The notes below the pieces were generated by a model, which ran no database searches, was not told the DNA's origin, and saw only the letters and a program-made list of their open reading frames with translations. This document shows positions 1 to 11,400 of a stretch of 64,000 bases of DNA, piece by piece. Both the position numbers and the translations under genes were made by a program. Numbering within the stretch: the stretch's first letter is position 1; the number at the start of each line of letters is the position of its first letter. The DNA comes from Armigeres subalbatus. Lineage: Eukaryota > Arthropoda > Insecta > Diptera > Culicidae. The stretch covers positions 124,001 through 188,000 of the forward strand of contig NW_026943408.1 of NCBI RefSeq assembly GCF_024139115.2, given 5' to 3'.

Positions 1-3000
1 GAAATTGAATGCCCAGAATTCGTTCGCGTGCTTGCAAATTTTTCTGCGCGTTCGAATTTCTGGTGAAAACAGGTAAGAAAATCAGTTTGTTCAAGTGCGC
101 CGTCGTAATACTGTGATTTACGACCAATAATTTAGTGTAAATAATAATTCGACATGCTGCCTTTTTTCTGGTGGCATTCCGATTTGCAAGGAAATATTTC
201 TCGTGCTTTGAAATGCAGCGATTATTACTAGTCATTAGTAATTTGGATTTTGCAAAAAAATACGCCGATATAAATTTATTTTTTTCTACCACAATGGCTG
301 CTACTACACTGTGGGCAATTTTGACGGCCAAAATAACATTTTGCATAACTTTCAATTACAATAAGTATTTTGTTGAAAGTTGCTGTTATCCGTTTCTTTT
401 CAGTTCTTCTTCATGATGGTCTATATACAACTAAAACTTGGCTTGCTTTTCAACTTTGTGGTCAATTATCATTTCCACAGTTATGCAAATTTCATATTAT
501 TGAAAGTTTTTTTTATCCAATCGTTGTCATTGCACTATTCGTTGTGTATTCGCATTTATACCATTTTATTTTACAGGTAGTAAAAGGATATAGTTTACTT
601 GATTTTTATTATCTGTTCCATTTTCAGAAGTGAAATTTGACCAATAAACAACAAAATCTTAAATATGCGAATGCACAGTTGGGAAAATGTATGTGTTTAT
701 TGTTTTCTTTGTTTACAATATTTGGGGAGCATGGAGCAGAAACACCTGTTTTTAGCCATTCGATTGACCATAGTTCAAGAAGTTCAAAGTTTTATTTAGG
801 TTATGCGTAAGACAAGTCTTAGACCAATATATTCGGCTTTATGACAGTTTTCAAAATTGGTTTTATTAGAGTCCTCAAGATAATCATTAGGCCCCTAATA
901 AGCTCATAAAGCTTTTGACATTTGTGGTTTCATTGAACGTTTTATTACGATTTTTAAGATAGCTACCAGTCTTCCAATAAGGCATTGAGCAAAGCAGCGA
1001 TAAAGCCGTTAAAAAACTTAAATAAACCTATGAAGCCTTGAAATTGATACTTGGGCTGTCTAGCGTACTGGGGTCGTGGGATCAAAGCCCACCGAAGGGG
1101 CGGTTACGGTCCGGTTCACTGAGTATTATGTGTCCTGTGTTCAGTGTTCACATGAAATTCCTTATTTTTCATTCAAAACTAATATTATCATCAAATAAAA
1201 GTGGACAAGCATGAACAAATGAAATACCATGGATTCGATAGGCCTGAATGTATACTTTGAGAATACGATTGAAATTTTTGCTAATATTTGCTACTAGCTG
1301 CAGTAGAATGCTCAGAAAAATATCACTTTTTCATGAAAAAACGCCCATAATATGCTTGAAAATGAAGCTATCAACCATCTTATGTAACCAAAAGATGCGT
1401 TTTCCAAAGACCGTGAAGCGATGCTTGGACAGTTTTTGGAAATATTCTGAATTAGTGAAAGTGGAAGCTGAAAACATTTTTTTTTTCGGAGCCACTCTAT
1501 CCAAATTTAGTAATTTTGTCATAGAACATTACCTATATGAAATAAAATAAATGTTTATTCAGCAAATATGCTTAGAATTAAATTTTCTTTATTTTGTAGA
1601 ATAATGTGATCTCCCACCTCAAAAGTTTTAAAAAATTGATTTAAAAAAAAACACAAAAGGGTCACCCTAATGGCAACTTACACCAAAAATAGAGTCTCTA
1701 GCTCTTATGTATAACAAACTTAAAACATTTTATGTAAAATTCGGCACTTTTAGGGGGTTTAATCATCAAACTGTTTTTATAGAATATCTTAAAACTTCTT
1801 TGAATAAACCCTATATCCAAAATCAACACTTTTTGAGTATTTGTAGTTCGATCGTGAAAATGACGAAATAAAACACTGTGTATTGTGGCGAAACCTGCAA
1901 TTTGTTCAATTTAAATATATGTGCTTGCGAGGCACGTACGGGATTGGTTAGTTTACCAATTTCTAAACTTGTTAACTATTCTAGATGTTAAATAATCATA
2001 GAACGCAATAAATAAGTGTTGACTCTTCCTTGACCAAATAGTAGAAAACATCAAAATCCATCGAGAATTATTAACAATCAAAGTGCATCATATTTTGTGA
2101 CGCTCTACGATTTCCGCAATCGCAATGTTTACCCTGGTATATAAATCACAGACGTAGTCTTACATCAAAACTAATTTCGATAACTGTAAAGCAATAATCT
2201 TGTAAAAAAATAAGTAGGTACTATACTCCAGGTTACTGTTTCCTTCATTCCTTTTATTAAAATATGTGTTATCTGCAGTATTAATTATTTCCGCTTTTCA
2301 GGTCCAAATGCTTCGCGTGCAATGCGGTTTCATCCAGTTACTTTGTCAAAAGTGGGCTGAGCAAATACTTCGGTTGCCCTGGGGCGTACAACTTTCGCCA
2401 CGCCAGCAGAACAATGCCCACGAGTCCAACCAATCACAAACTCTGGGAAATCGGTGCAATTTTTACTTCATCAAGGTGTTTCGGAAGCATTCCCTAATTT
2501 CAGTCGTTCGCCTCCAACATAAACATTAAACAGCCTCCCAGTTCGCTGGTTATCTTTTTCGAACACTTTGAAAAGTTTTCAGACATTTGTTTCAACCCAG
2601 GCAATTAATAATGTGCTGCTTCAAATGAAAATCGTATGCTGACATTGGTTAATCGTGTCGCTATACTAATGAAAATTGTGAATGCTAAAATACTGTGATT
2701 ATTATCCGTTGATCTAATGTGCAAAAATAGGTAAGTAAATACAGAACACTACTTTATTGGGCAAAAGAAAACTTTTGCACCGTGATTTTTTACGCAACTC
2801 TAATGCGATTAATAGTTGAAAAAGAGCATGAATCTAGGTAAAATACGCTCGATACACATTTTTAAAGAAACAGTTATAAATATTTCTCTACAAAACGATC
2901 AATTCGCGTGATGAGCCAACGTTACATCCTAGGATAACATTACCTTCCATTACCCTAGTTGAACAATAATTTGTGGGTATCGATTGGGATTCGGTTACAG

Positions 3001-4503
3001 TTAGGTTACAGGTTAAAGAGTTACGCATTGCTTTACACCATTGCCCTCTAGGTGAAGTGTCACCGCCGCTATTCTGTCGCCGTCGCATAGTCCTTTTCTG
3101 GCTGGCCTGTTCGATACCCGGCATTTGTCTACGTATCAACAGTCGGGTGCAACTGGATGATAATTATGGTGCACTTTCTGTAATATGAAGTGTCGCAGCC
3201 ATGTTGAAACAGGGGAGCCCATTTCCCGTCATGGATGGTAGTGGTGCACGTGCAATTAAATGATTCGATAGTCGGCTAGTGGGCATTTAAAAGTTTAGAT
3301 TAGAGCTTGCGGTTTTTAAAGCTTGGGTTAGGGTAATGTTCTTTGTAAATCCAGGGTAACCGTGCTTATATCTGTGATATCGAAGTTTTCAATCTAAGAG
3401 ACTCGGCGTTTGAGAAAAAAAAGTATCTAGTAGTGAAAAGTAAATACTTGTAGTTCATCAGCAAATGAAATTCACTTCCTCTCACTCACTGTTGGCTGAG
3501 GTAGAATGGTTATTGTGAACAATTTCCTGTTAGCAACCGCAAAGCTTTTACAGCAAGAACGCCACATGATGATACGAAATCCGATTGGGCAACCACCGCA
3601 AGAAGTGGTTCACTACATACAAACGATTTCCAACTTTGCTGGGCTTGTTTAGGATTTGTGTTCAGTGCAATGAAGTTGGAGAGCCTGTAGTTTGATTGAA
3701 GTTCACTCAGACAGGTGCAGACGAAGCAGAAATCATTGTGGTACATATTCTATTTATAGTTTTAGTTAACTGAAGCATGAAGACATTGCCATGAAAACAA
3801 ATGGAAAAAAAAGAGATAAGATGACCAGACAGCAAAAGAACTCTGTCGCATACACTGTAAATTGTTAGACATACTAGAAGGTGGGCTGGAAGAAATCGTT
3901 ATAATGGTGCGATTTTGAGGAAAATACTACAGAAATTAGTTCACGCCAAACAAACTCTCTTACGAAAACCATGATTATTTAAATTAAATGATTAACTTTT
4001 GCAGCACTAGCATCAAAACCAGTCGTTATCCTACGCTTTGATCCAATGATGTACAATGAGTGTACTAAAAAAAGCTTTGTTTTTGTAATTTTTTAATTGT
4101 GCTTAACCTTTAGGAATTTGTCCTTGTAAAACCATTTATCATACTTCTGTTTCAAAAGCAGCTTACTATGAAAGATTTGCACTAATTTTCGATGATTTGT
4201 CTGGCACGAGACAACCGCATGTCGATTTTTTTCCCGTATGGCATTCAGCAGCTTTCCGAGAAAATGTATCATTATATTGGATTTAATAGGAAACGCTACA
4301 GCCCCTACCAAGTGATGAAGAACGACCTTTTTGTCACCGGATAAGCATTTTGGAGGTGGTAGCCTAAGGGAACCTTTAATAATTTATTTATTTGAACACC
4401 GTCTTCTAATTATAGATTGCACAGACTGATTGTTTAACTAATTTGCTAACATTGAAGTCGAAAAAACAACATAATCTAATGGATTATTTTGGACGTTATA
4501 GAT
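1..4503. other. Unassigned AT-rich stretch
   Basis: No coding region I can support. It holds one SINE 3'-end scrap (405-560), a weak tRNA-like B-box near 1078-1098, and GTAAGT-like splice-donor words near 73 and 2731 with no exon context. The GC-richer blocks at 2300-2530 and 2990-3180 have short open frames in several phases with no recognisable domain. Confidence 0.4.
405..560 (-). mobile_element. SINE 3'-end fragment, minus orientation
   Basis: On the minus strand this carries the diverged body and AAG-rich tail also seen at 28083-28171 (minus), 21600-21690 (minus) and 44735-44850 (plus). The shared words are an AACACTAAGTTG-like stretch, an AAGTTCCAGTT-like stretch and a GTAGAGCC-like stretch ending in GAAGAAG. 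The tRNA-like 5' part is missing, as expected for a truncated SINE copy. Confidence 0.5.
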
Positions 4504-4790
4504 CAGTGGTCCCCAGCATGCATATTACCTAGGGCCGCATAGCAATTTTGAACTGTTGAAGCGGGCCGCAGTACATTTGCAGGCTTTGCTCTTCGTTTCA
4601 TGTAGAATTTTACAGCTTAATCAAAATTATTTTTATTATCTGTTTCACATTTCAGTAAAATTTGTTGTGATGAATCTTCTTTAAAAAAACATACTTGTAA
4701 AAACATTTTATTCTACGGGTTTTATCACCGTAGCTGACTTTTCAGCATAGTTTGCAGAACATATTAATCTATTTTTCCAAATTATCATAT

Positions 4791-5147
4791 GTTGTCCACG
4801 GTGTCTCTATGGGGAAACATTATTTTACAAAAATCAGTATCTCTGAAACACTCACCACGTGAAAGTAGATGCTCTCCTCTTTCATATAGTGGGTGAACTA
4901 AAATGTTCTATCGGGGGATCTAGAACAATTTTTATTTTTTTCACTATTTTTGGTGCAAACTACATAGAAATCTCAAATGATAGCCGATTTAACCCCCTCA
5001 AAAATGTATGGAAAAATGACCCCCGGTAGAACATTTTAAAAATGCACTTACGTGAAAGAGGAAAACCTATACTTTCGTGTAGTGAGTGTTTTAGAGATAC
5101 TGATTTTTTGAAAATAAGCCTCTTTGGACAAACACACCGTGTGTCCG
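4791..5147. repeat. Inverted-repeat unit inside the hAT-like element
   Basis: Two imperfect arms of about 125-130 bp face each other (4791-4925 and 5018-5147). Both contain, in opposite orientation, a TTTTACAAAAATCAGTATCTC-like block, a run around AACACTCAC, a TCCTCTTTCA block and a GTTCTAYCGGGGG block. This is probably a small foldback MITE nested in the larger element. No target duplication was resolved. Confidence 0.65.
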
Positions 5148-5441
5148 ATTCAAGGATTCTGATTTATTTGAAGGATTATTGTTCACTGCACACAACAGTA
5201 ACGAATCCTTAACCTTATTCTTTCGGTTCAAGGGCTTTAAATATGTGCATAAATACATGGAATAATTTTATTTCCTATTTGGACATTCAAACTTTTGAAC
5301 TCTCAATTCTGTACCATTGAACAGATAAAATTAAGATTTCGAGACACCATTGATCATAACTTGTCGTGTCAAATAACGACAAATATGTTTCCAAAGCCAG
5401 GTGAACTTGCCAGTAGTTTTGATTTATTTATTTATTTATCA

Positions 5442-5651
5442 TCAGACTAAGGCCGGAGTGGCCTGTGCTGCACATAAAAGACTTCTCCAGTCAGCTCGGT
5501 TCATGGCTGCACTTCGCCAACCACGCAGTCTGCGGAGGGTCCGCAAGTCGTCCTCCACCTGATCGATCCACCTTGCCCGCTGTGCACCTCGCCTTCTTGT
5601 TCCCGTCGGATCGTTGTCGAGAGCCATTTTCACCGGATTACTGTCCGACAT
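5442..5651 (-). pseudogene. RTE copy A: C-terminal end of the reverse transcriptase ORF
   Basis: A 69-residue frame containing RRRGAQRARWIDQVEDDLR and ending QATPALV. It matches the end of copy B at 20117-20323 almost residue for residue. The arginine-rich RARW-D-VEEDLR block is the usual C-terminal signature of RTE polyproteins. It is out of frame with the RT block at 5657-6436 because sequence has been lost between them. The stop lies about 20 bp before the 3' tail, so this is the true end of the ancestral ORF. Confidence 0.8.
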
Positions 5652-5656
5652 TCTGG

Positions 5657-6436
5657 CTACGTGCCCGGCCCACCGCAGTCTTCCGATTTTCGCGGTGTGA
5701 ACGATGGATGGTTCGATCGAAGCGTCTTGCGGAGTCCAAAGTACGTACGATTTCCAGCCACTATGCGTCTCCGAATTTCTCTGCTGGTATCGTTATTGGC
5801 GGTCACCAGTGAGCCCAAGTACACGAATTCTTCAACCACCTCGATTTCGTCACCACCGATAGAAACTCGTGGTGGGTGGCTCACATTGACCTCTCTTGAG
5901 CCTCTTCCTATCATGTACTTCGTCTTCGACGTGTTGATGACTCGTTCAATCCGTTTAGCTTCGCTTTTCAGTCTGATGTAGACTTCCTCCATCCTCTCAA
6001 AGTTACGTGCCATGATATCAATGTCGTCGGCGAAACCAAATAACTGGACGGACTTCGTGAAAATCGTACCACTCGTGTCAATCCCTGCCCTTCGTATTAC
6101 TCCCTCCAAAGCGATGTTGAATAGCAGACACGAAAGACCATCACCTTGCCGTAACCCTCTACGGGTTTCGAAGGGACTCGAGAATGCCCCTGAAACTCGA
6201 ACTACGCACATCACCCGATCCATCGTCGCCTTGATCAACCGCATCAGTTTATCCGGAAATCCGTTTTCGTGCATTAGCTGCCATAGCTGGTCCCGATCGA
6301 TTGTATCATATGCGGCTTTGAAGTCGATAAATAGATGATGTGTGGGCACGTTGTATTCGCGGCATTTCTGCAATACCTGTGGTAGAGCGTTCACCCATAA
6401 ATCCCGCCTGGTACTGCCCCACGAACTCTCTTGCAA
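5657..6436 (-). pseudogene. RTE copy A: reverse transcriptase core
   Basis: A 259-residue open frame covering most of the RT palm. In order it shows DFKAAYDTI at residues 39-47, RRGLRQGDGLS at 92-102 and the catalytic FADD box at 135-138. A KYMIGRG region and the EFVYLGSL motif near 203-210 follow. The first codon is TTG, so this is not a real start: the ancestral ORF continued from 6437 upward. After about residue 241 the frame runs into sequence from much further downstream, so a few hundred bases of the thumb are deleted. Copy B retains a shorter piece of the same region (about 19610-19990). The active-site residues are present, but the fragment cannot make a working enzyme. Confidence 0.85.
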
Positions 6437-7373
6437 TTAGTGTTAGTCAGCGGCATAAAATTTGGGAGAGTACCTTGTAGGCGGCGTTTAGCAATGTGAT
6501 TGCGCGGTAGTTGCTACAATCCAGCTTATCGCCCTTTTTGTAGATGGGACACGACACCTTCCATCCACTCCTGCGGCAGAACCTCATCCTCCCAAACCTT
6601 GGTAATCACCCAATGCAGCGCTCTAGCCAGTGCTTCACCACCGTGTTTAAACAGCTCTCCTGGTAGTTGGTCAACTCCAGTGGCTTTGTTGTTTTTCAGC
6701 CGGCCGATCTCCTCCTGGAGGTGCTCCTAGGTTCATTACCATACCGCCACCGTTGTCTGCCATATCGCCATTCAGGTGCTCTTCGTAGTGCTGCCGCCAC
6801 CTTTGGATCACCTCACGCTCGTTCGTAAGAAGGTTCCCGTTTATGTCCTTACACATATCGGGCTGTGGCACGTGGCCCTTACGTGAACGGTTCAACTTCT
6901 CATAGAACTTTCGTGCGTTATTAGCGCGGTACAGTTCCTCCGTCTCTTCACGGTCTCGATCTTCCTGCTGGCGCTTTTTCCTCCGGAAAATCGAGTTTTG
7001 TCTGTTCCGCGCCCGTTTGTATCGTGCCTCGTTCGCCCTCGTGCGGTGTTGCAGCAATCTCGCCCATGCTGCATTCTTCTCCTCAACTAACTGCTCACAT
7101 TCGCCGTCATACCAGTCGTTTCTCTGATCTGCCTAGTGCAGCGGTTGCGGTGCTTCCAATGGCGGATCGAATATCTCTCCAGTCATCTTCAAAAGATGCT
7201 GCGCCTAGCTGCTCTTCCGTTGGGAGTGTCACTTCCAGCTGCTGCGCGTAGTCTTGGGCTAGTCTACCGTCTTGTAGCCACCCAATGTTAAGCCGCAGCG
7301 GACGACTCCGACACGTGTTGTACACCGTCGAGAGTTTTGAGCGCAGACATACTGCGACGAGGTAGTGGTCGGA
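6437..7373 (-). pseudogene. RTE copy A: broken linker and RT N-terminal region
   Basis: Translation in shifting frames recovers a basic linker (a RNRQNSIFRRKKR-like stretch and REETEELYRANNARKFYEKL within 6671-7057). It is followed by the EIGRLKNNKATGVDQLPGEL-like block and a [22 protein letters not shown] block (about 6480-6700) that open an RTE RT domain. At least two frameshifts separate these blocks. The sequence CTCCAGGAGGAGATCGG near 6707-6723 is the uninterrupted counterpart of the site where copy B is split by the hAT-like element at 14242-19384. Confidence 0.75.
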
Positions 7374-7829
7374 TCAAGGGTCGAATTCAATATTCGCACT
7401 GCGGTAAGTGCGTACGTTCGTGATGTCGGAGAAGAATTTACCGTCGATTAGAACGTGGTCGATTTGGTTTTCCGTTACTTGATTAGGTGATTTCCATGTG
7501 GCCTTGTGGATATTCTTACGGGGGAAGAAAGTGCTTCGGACTACCATTCCGCGGGAGGCTGCAAAGTTTATGCATCGTTGGCCGTTGTCGTTCGATACGG
7601 TATGCAGACTATCCGGTCCGATGACCGGTCTATACATTTCCTCCCTTCCTACCTGAGCGTTCATGTCACCGATGACGATTTTGACGTCCCGCAGTGGGCA
7701 TCCATCGTATGTCTGCTCCAGCTGCGCATAGAACGCTTCTTTCTCGTCGTCGGATCTCCCTTCGTGTGGGCAGTGCACGTTGATGATGCTATAGTTGAAG
7801 AAACGGCCTTTTATCCTCAGCTTGCACAT
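7374..7829 (-). pseudogene. RTE copy A: APE-type endonuclease
   Basis: A 151-residue frame with the endonuclease/exonuclease/phosphatase motifs of RTE elements: NVHCPHEG at about residues 18-25, a KIVIGDMNAQVG block near 50-61, FAASRGMVV near 88-96, and NIHKATWKSP followed by QIDHVLIDG. This domain nicks target DNA to prime reverse transcription. Copy B (13018-13410) shows about 280 bp upstream of the MFKLRIKG block that are missing here, so the N-terminal strand and its metal-binding residue are gone. Confidence 0.85.
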
Positions 7830-8162
7830 CCTGTTGCCGATTGTATCGAGTCGTATTATCTTCTATGTCGTTCGTAATAGTTGTTTTTAAAGGCGGCTTA
7901 TTGGGCCTGCGCAAACCTCCTGTCTCGTCGGAGGGCCGTCGTGTCAGGGCTGTTTAGCGTCCCACCTAACACCAGGACTTGGGCTTGAGCGCTTTGAGCG
8001 GCACACGGTCGCTTTGGCGGAGCCTACTTGCGGATTCATGCAGCTTTTTATAGAGGTTTAACAGGGCCCACTGTCAAACCTCACCACATCCTAGGCAGGC
8101 GCCACAACTCGCAGATGGCCTGGGGAGGGATCGTCAAGCCCTTGGACATAGTCCCTGCTGCC
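7830..8162 (-). other. RTE copy A: 5' untranslated leader
   Basis: Non-coding sequence between the endonuclease remnant and the 13-bp target duplication at 8163-8175. It is more GC-rich than its surroundings. Because it ends exactly at the duplication, it should be the native 5' end of the element. Copy B lacks it and is 5'-truncated. Confidence 0.6.
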
Positions 8163-8175
8163 CCAGTAGTTTTGA

Positions 8176-9043
8176 ATAGATATCGAATAAATCTGAATTC
8201 CACACTATTTACCGTGTTTCTAGATTTTCGGTCAATTGAATTTTACAGAAACCTTTTATTCATCAACTAATGAGGAAATTCTCGACTTTGTTAAATATTT
8301 TAGGTACCATCGTTTGAGGGTTCTTTTGACAAATCAGGGCTATTTTGGACGTTTTAAAACAAGAATTATAACGTAAATTTCTCTCAAATCGGTATTATCA
8401 CAATTCGGGTGTCGTGTTGATAGTTGGATGGCAACTTTCAGATTCAAATTTGATATTTTATCCGTTTACTTTTTTAGAAAACCAAAATCCAATGTAGCCC
8501 TGGAGTCAAAAGAAGCCTTCCAGTACAGTAGCGTAAAGTATCTTGGTATTCAGCTTATTTTATGGAGTTGAAAATAAAACAAATATAAATTTTGCCAAAC
8601 CCTAACTTGCATTGAAAGTTTCCTTATTTCAGAGCAGTATATGGCAACATTAGTTTGACCAGCAGTTTAACATTTAGTTCGTTAGAATCTGCGAAAAAAT
8701 GACGAAGTGGCTATTTTCATAGCCCGGGGCAACACCATCGAAGTTGGCCTACGTAACATCTTTGAAGTGATGAATTGTCACACTTAATAGGGGCGTAACT
8801 GTATTGATCGATTTCTCTAAATTAAAATTTAATTAATCATGATGGTGCTTAAACATCGTAATGATGTAAACTTGACAGCTTCCCTGAGTATAACAAAAAA
8901 CTGAGCATGATGAGAAGCGTTTCGTGTCATCTAAAGGTTATCAACGGGCCACATGTAGTGTAGATTCTGAAATCCTTCGCGGGCCGCAGGAAAAGGCTTC
9001 GAGGGCCGCATGCGGCCCGCGGGCCGCACTTTGGGGATCACTG
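8176..9043. other. Right part of the hAT-like element, non-coding
   Basis: AT-rich sequence leading to the GGGCCGC-rich terminal 110 bp. I see no transposase motif and no long frame. It continues from 5409 once the RTE is removed. Confidence 0.5.
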
Positions 9044-9201
9044 GTCTATACGATGTAGGTGTTTGGGTCTACGTCGCGTCAGTTGCGTTGTCTCTTCAAA
9101 AGTACCGCTGACAGTGCTGATCAGCTTCACGGATATGGACCTGGTGATACATTTCCCCAATGTCACCACAAACTGCAATCTTGAATTCTCCGAACTGAAT
9201 A

Positions 9202-9403
9202 CCCAAGCAACCAAAAGTTCGGATAAGAGGGGATGTTTTGGCTTGATCAGCTTGCATTTAAAGTAAATTTTTGTATGATGGGAGCACAAAAGTGAACTTT
9301 GAAGTTTCGTTAAGGTGCTTGGAACTCAATGTGAACCAAAAGTGAACCAATTGGTTTGGTTAGGAACAAATTTAAGTAAAATATGAACTTTTGGTTGCTT
9401 GAG
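9202..9403. mobile_element. MITE with CCCAAGCAACC ends
   Basis: The left end is CCCAAGCAACCAAAAGTTC and the right end, inverted, is CTCAAGCAACCAAAAGTTC. Both are flanked by TA (9200-9201 and 9404-9405). A related copy lies inverted at 38519-38698 with the same interior words (TTAAGGTGCTTG, AAAGTGAACTTTGAAGTT). A TA flank and about 200-bp length suggest a Tc1/mariner-type MITE. Confidence 0.75.
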
Positions 9404-9645
9404 TAAGCACCGACAGCAGTGAAGTCAGCAGTCTGGCCCCTTGAGCAGTACACTGTTCAGGGAAACCCCATGTACGGTGGCTGCGTTATCCCAATGTAGT
9501 CTGCTTTTTCCAGGTTTGTTCGGGTTTACTACTGTTCCCAGTAGATACCATACTCGAGAACGCTCTGCTTTAACCTTCCGCTAATATTTTGTCGTTTCTC
9601 ATTCTTCGTTCTTGACAGTCCAATCTCTTGAGTGCCATCATTCTG

Positions 9646-10119
9646 TTATCTGGATGATGTCGTACTTCCAAAGAAGTCCGGAATCGTATTTCGTAAAACA
9701 CTCCAGCAGCATTTGGACCTTTTGATCCTCCTGCGATTAAGGAAGTTTGTTCTTACGGCTTTGGCTGGTCCATGGAGAATCACTGGTAGAATCCGGAAGA
9801 GAAGTTTAGACTGGATCTGGTGGATGTTGCAGCTCTGCTGGGTTGCCGTTGCCCCGGAATTTTCTGTTGCCGTTGTTAATGCATTTGCTTGTTGTCTTTC
9901 GGAGCCATGAAGAAGAGGGTGATGTAGATAAGTGCAACCATTCGTGCTGCACGCCTTCTGCTGTCTACACGAACCATCGTGCTTTCGCAAACATTTTCGG
10001 CATAGTTTGCACTCACGTACGGCGGCATAGCTGAATTCTTCAAAGTGCTTACATTTCGCAATGTTCTGGCAAGTACCTTTATAGATTGGACTCTGTTTTG
10101 TCAACTCACTTGATTGCAA
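9646..10119 (-). pseudogene. BEL/Pao gag zinc-knuckle and protease-proximal fragment
   Basis: A 157-residue frame. Residues about 13-60 hold clustered Cys and His (ECKLCRKCLRKHDGSC, then GCTYLHHPLLH), the knuckle-plus-HHPLLH pattern that joins gag and protease in BEL/Pao elements. Residues about 108-128 read LLFRILPVILHGPAKAVRTN, which leads into the aspartic protease. The expected FLDEGSS-type catalytic triad is lost at a frameshift immediately afterwards. Confidence 0.8.
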
Positions 10120-10163
10120 ATTGTTCTGCTCGCCTCTGAATGCACGTTTAGGAAGCTATCTTT

Positions 10164-10560
10164 TTAGTTGACTCGATGCCTGTCATTGCTGGACGAGGCC
10201 ATAACCACACTGGTATCCTCCACTATAGAGTACATCCAGGAGCTGAAGTCTAGCAGATTCGGATTTAGTGTATTTCTGGGATATTTGGCCCAATCGAGCT
10301 TCAGAGACGACAGAAGACGTTCCACTAATTCGTATCGCAACGAAGCGTTGTACACGAAATCATTAGCTCCACAGGTTTGAATCGTCGCGACCAAATTCTC
10401 TACGCACCTTTTTCACGACAGCTTGTACAATCGTTTCCGGTCTGCCGTACAGCATCTTCAGAGTTGATATCACTCCGGCAACGTGTAAGTATAAGATGTT
10501 ACATGGCTGCATTCCGAGATCAGTGGTTGACTTGAGTTCAATGTTAGAAAATGTAAACAA
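10164..10560 (-). pseudogene. BEL/Pao gag core fragment
   Basis: Two overlapping broken frames. One contains GVISTLKMLYGRPETIVQAV, the best conserved block of BEL/Pao gag. The next contains LVATIQTCGANDFVYNASL, LVERLLSSLKLDWAKY and FSSWMYSIVEDTSVV. The frame changes near 10370. Gag normally assembles into cytoplasmic particles; this copy cannot encode a full protein. Confidence 0.75.
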
Positions 10561-10803
10561 ATAGTGAGAACATGAAAGTTAATAGTTCCGTAGAATGTTT
10601 TTGATGATTTGTTTCTGATTTTAATGCAAGATTGATGTTCTAGAGCCTGGTAAGCTCTATCTATGACTGCATTCCGAGATCAGTAGTTGATTTGAGTTCA
10701 GTGTTAGAAAATGTAAACAAAGAGAGATACATGTAAGCAATGAGTTGCGTAGAATATTGTTGATGATTTATTTCTGATTTTGATGCAAGATTGATGTGAT
10801 GAT
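10505..10803. repeat. Direct duplication of about 135 bp, period about 165 bp
   Basis: The segment from about 10505 to 10640 recurs from about 10668 to 10803 with a few substitutions. Shared words include GCATTCCGAGATCAGT, GTTAGAAAATGTAAACAAA and TGCAAGATTGATGT. It interrupts the BEL/Pao gag where the region between the N-terminal coil and the LYGRPE block should be, so it is either an insertion or a local amplification. Confidence 0.8.
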
Positions 10804-10935
10804 ACAATTGTAAGAGAGTAGAACAGGAGGAAGATGTAGGGATTGAGAGGGGTATGATAAAATATATATAAACTGAGTAGGAGGGCATATACATTGGTCA
10901 TGAGTGCCAAATGTGACGGTGACAGATGAGCGGAG

Positions 10936-11400
10936 TTAGCCTTCAGTTTTGTAATGTGTTTCGCGGAAAGTAGTAGTGCTTCCGAGCTGTTGCTGATCGA
11001 GCAGCAGCTGGAGATGGCTGATTCGGATGCAGCCGTCTCCCCCTGACACGACAATGGCTAACAACCCGATTGAAACGCTGGTTGATTCACGCTTTATTGT
11101 TTTGAAAGTATGACCTGTTTGCTCTGTAGTCCATCGCAAGTTCCTCGCTGCGGGCTGAAGTACTTCATCAACAGTTAGACCGGAATCGTGTTCTTCTCCA
11201 AAACGGTCCTTATTGGCAATCCATTGTTCGATCTTCGATATTTGATCCGAAATTGACTCGATGTCACTTACCACCGTCGATGACTCACGGCCAAATTCAA
11301 AGAGCGCCTCATACTTCTTCCTTAAGTATTTATTCTCAAGATTCTTCTCCTCTTAGATTTTCTGCAACTGCAACTTCTCCTTTTTGCGTCACTTGCTCCT
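10936..11400 (-). pseudogene. BEL/Pao gag N-terminal coiled-coil fragment
   Basis: The minus strand from about 11380 to 10936 reads through LENKYLRKKYEALFEFGRES, a charged helical stretch, then VSDIESISDQISKIEQWIAN. Alternating charged and hydrophobic residues are typical of the coiled coil that opens BEL/Pao gag proteins. The frame degenerates after about 11090. Confidence 0.6.

Larger units (their letters stand above)
5423..8162 (-). mobile_element. RTE-clade LINE, copy A (JAM1-like)
   Basis: A non-LTR retrotransposon on the minus strand, from the 5' end at 8162 to the 3' end at 5423. It encodes an APE-type endonuclease and a reverse transcriptase, and ends in the short (TAAA)n-type tail usual for RTE elements. 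It is flanked by the 13-bp duplication CCAGTAGTTTTGA at 5410-5422 and 8163-8175, so the boundaries are secure and the 5' end looks complete. Several internal deletions and frameshifts make it dead. Relative to copy B, about 280 bp around the endonuclease start is missing near 7829-7845. The resemblance to Aedes JAM1 is from memory; the RTE assignment rests on the protein motifs and the tail. Confidence 0.88.
4504..9043. mobile_element. hAT-like DNA element with GGGCCGC-rich ends
   Basis: The left end begins CAGTGGTCCCCA and the right end, read inward on the other strand, begins CAGTGATCCCCA. Both are followed by GGGCCGC-rich subterminal sequence. CAGTG termini are typical of the hAT superfamily. 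The 8-bp flanks (TTATAGAT and GTCTATAC) agree at only 4 of 8 places, though both resemble an nTCTAGAn-type hAT target. The target duplication is therefore decayed, or the two ends come from different copies. Without the RTE at 5423-8162 the element is about 1.8 kb and shows no transposase frame, so it is non-autonomous. Confidence 0.7.

Noticed and set aside
73..80. Splice donor CAG|GTAAGA at the window start, and a similar word near 2731
   Set aside because: Good donor words, but no coding exon, acceptor or conserved frame can be tied to them.
1066..1105. tRNA gene or SINE head around GGGATCAAAGCCC
   Set aside because: Only a weak B-box is present, with no A-box or cloverleaf.
2300..2530. 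Candidate host exon in a GC-richer block with an upstream TTTTCAG
   Set aside because: Three phases give plausible short peptides, none with a motif, and a stop interrupts the most protein-like minus-strand phase.
5465..6338. Plus-strand frames of 106-115 codons over RTE copy A
   Set aside because: They are antisense to the clear RT and C-terminal coding blocks on the minus strand.
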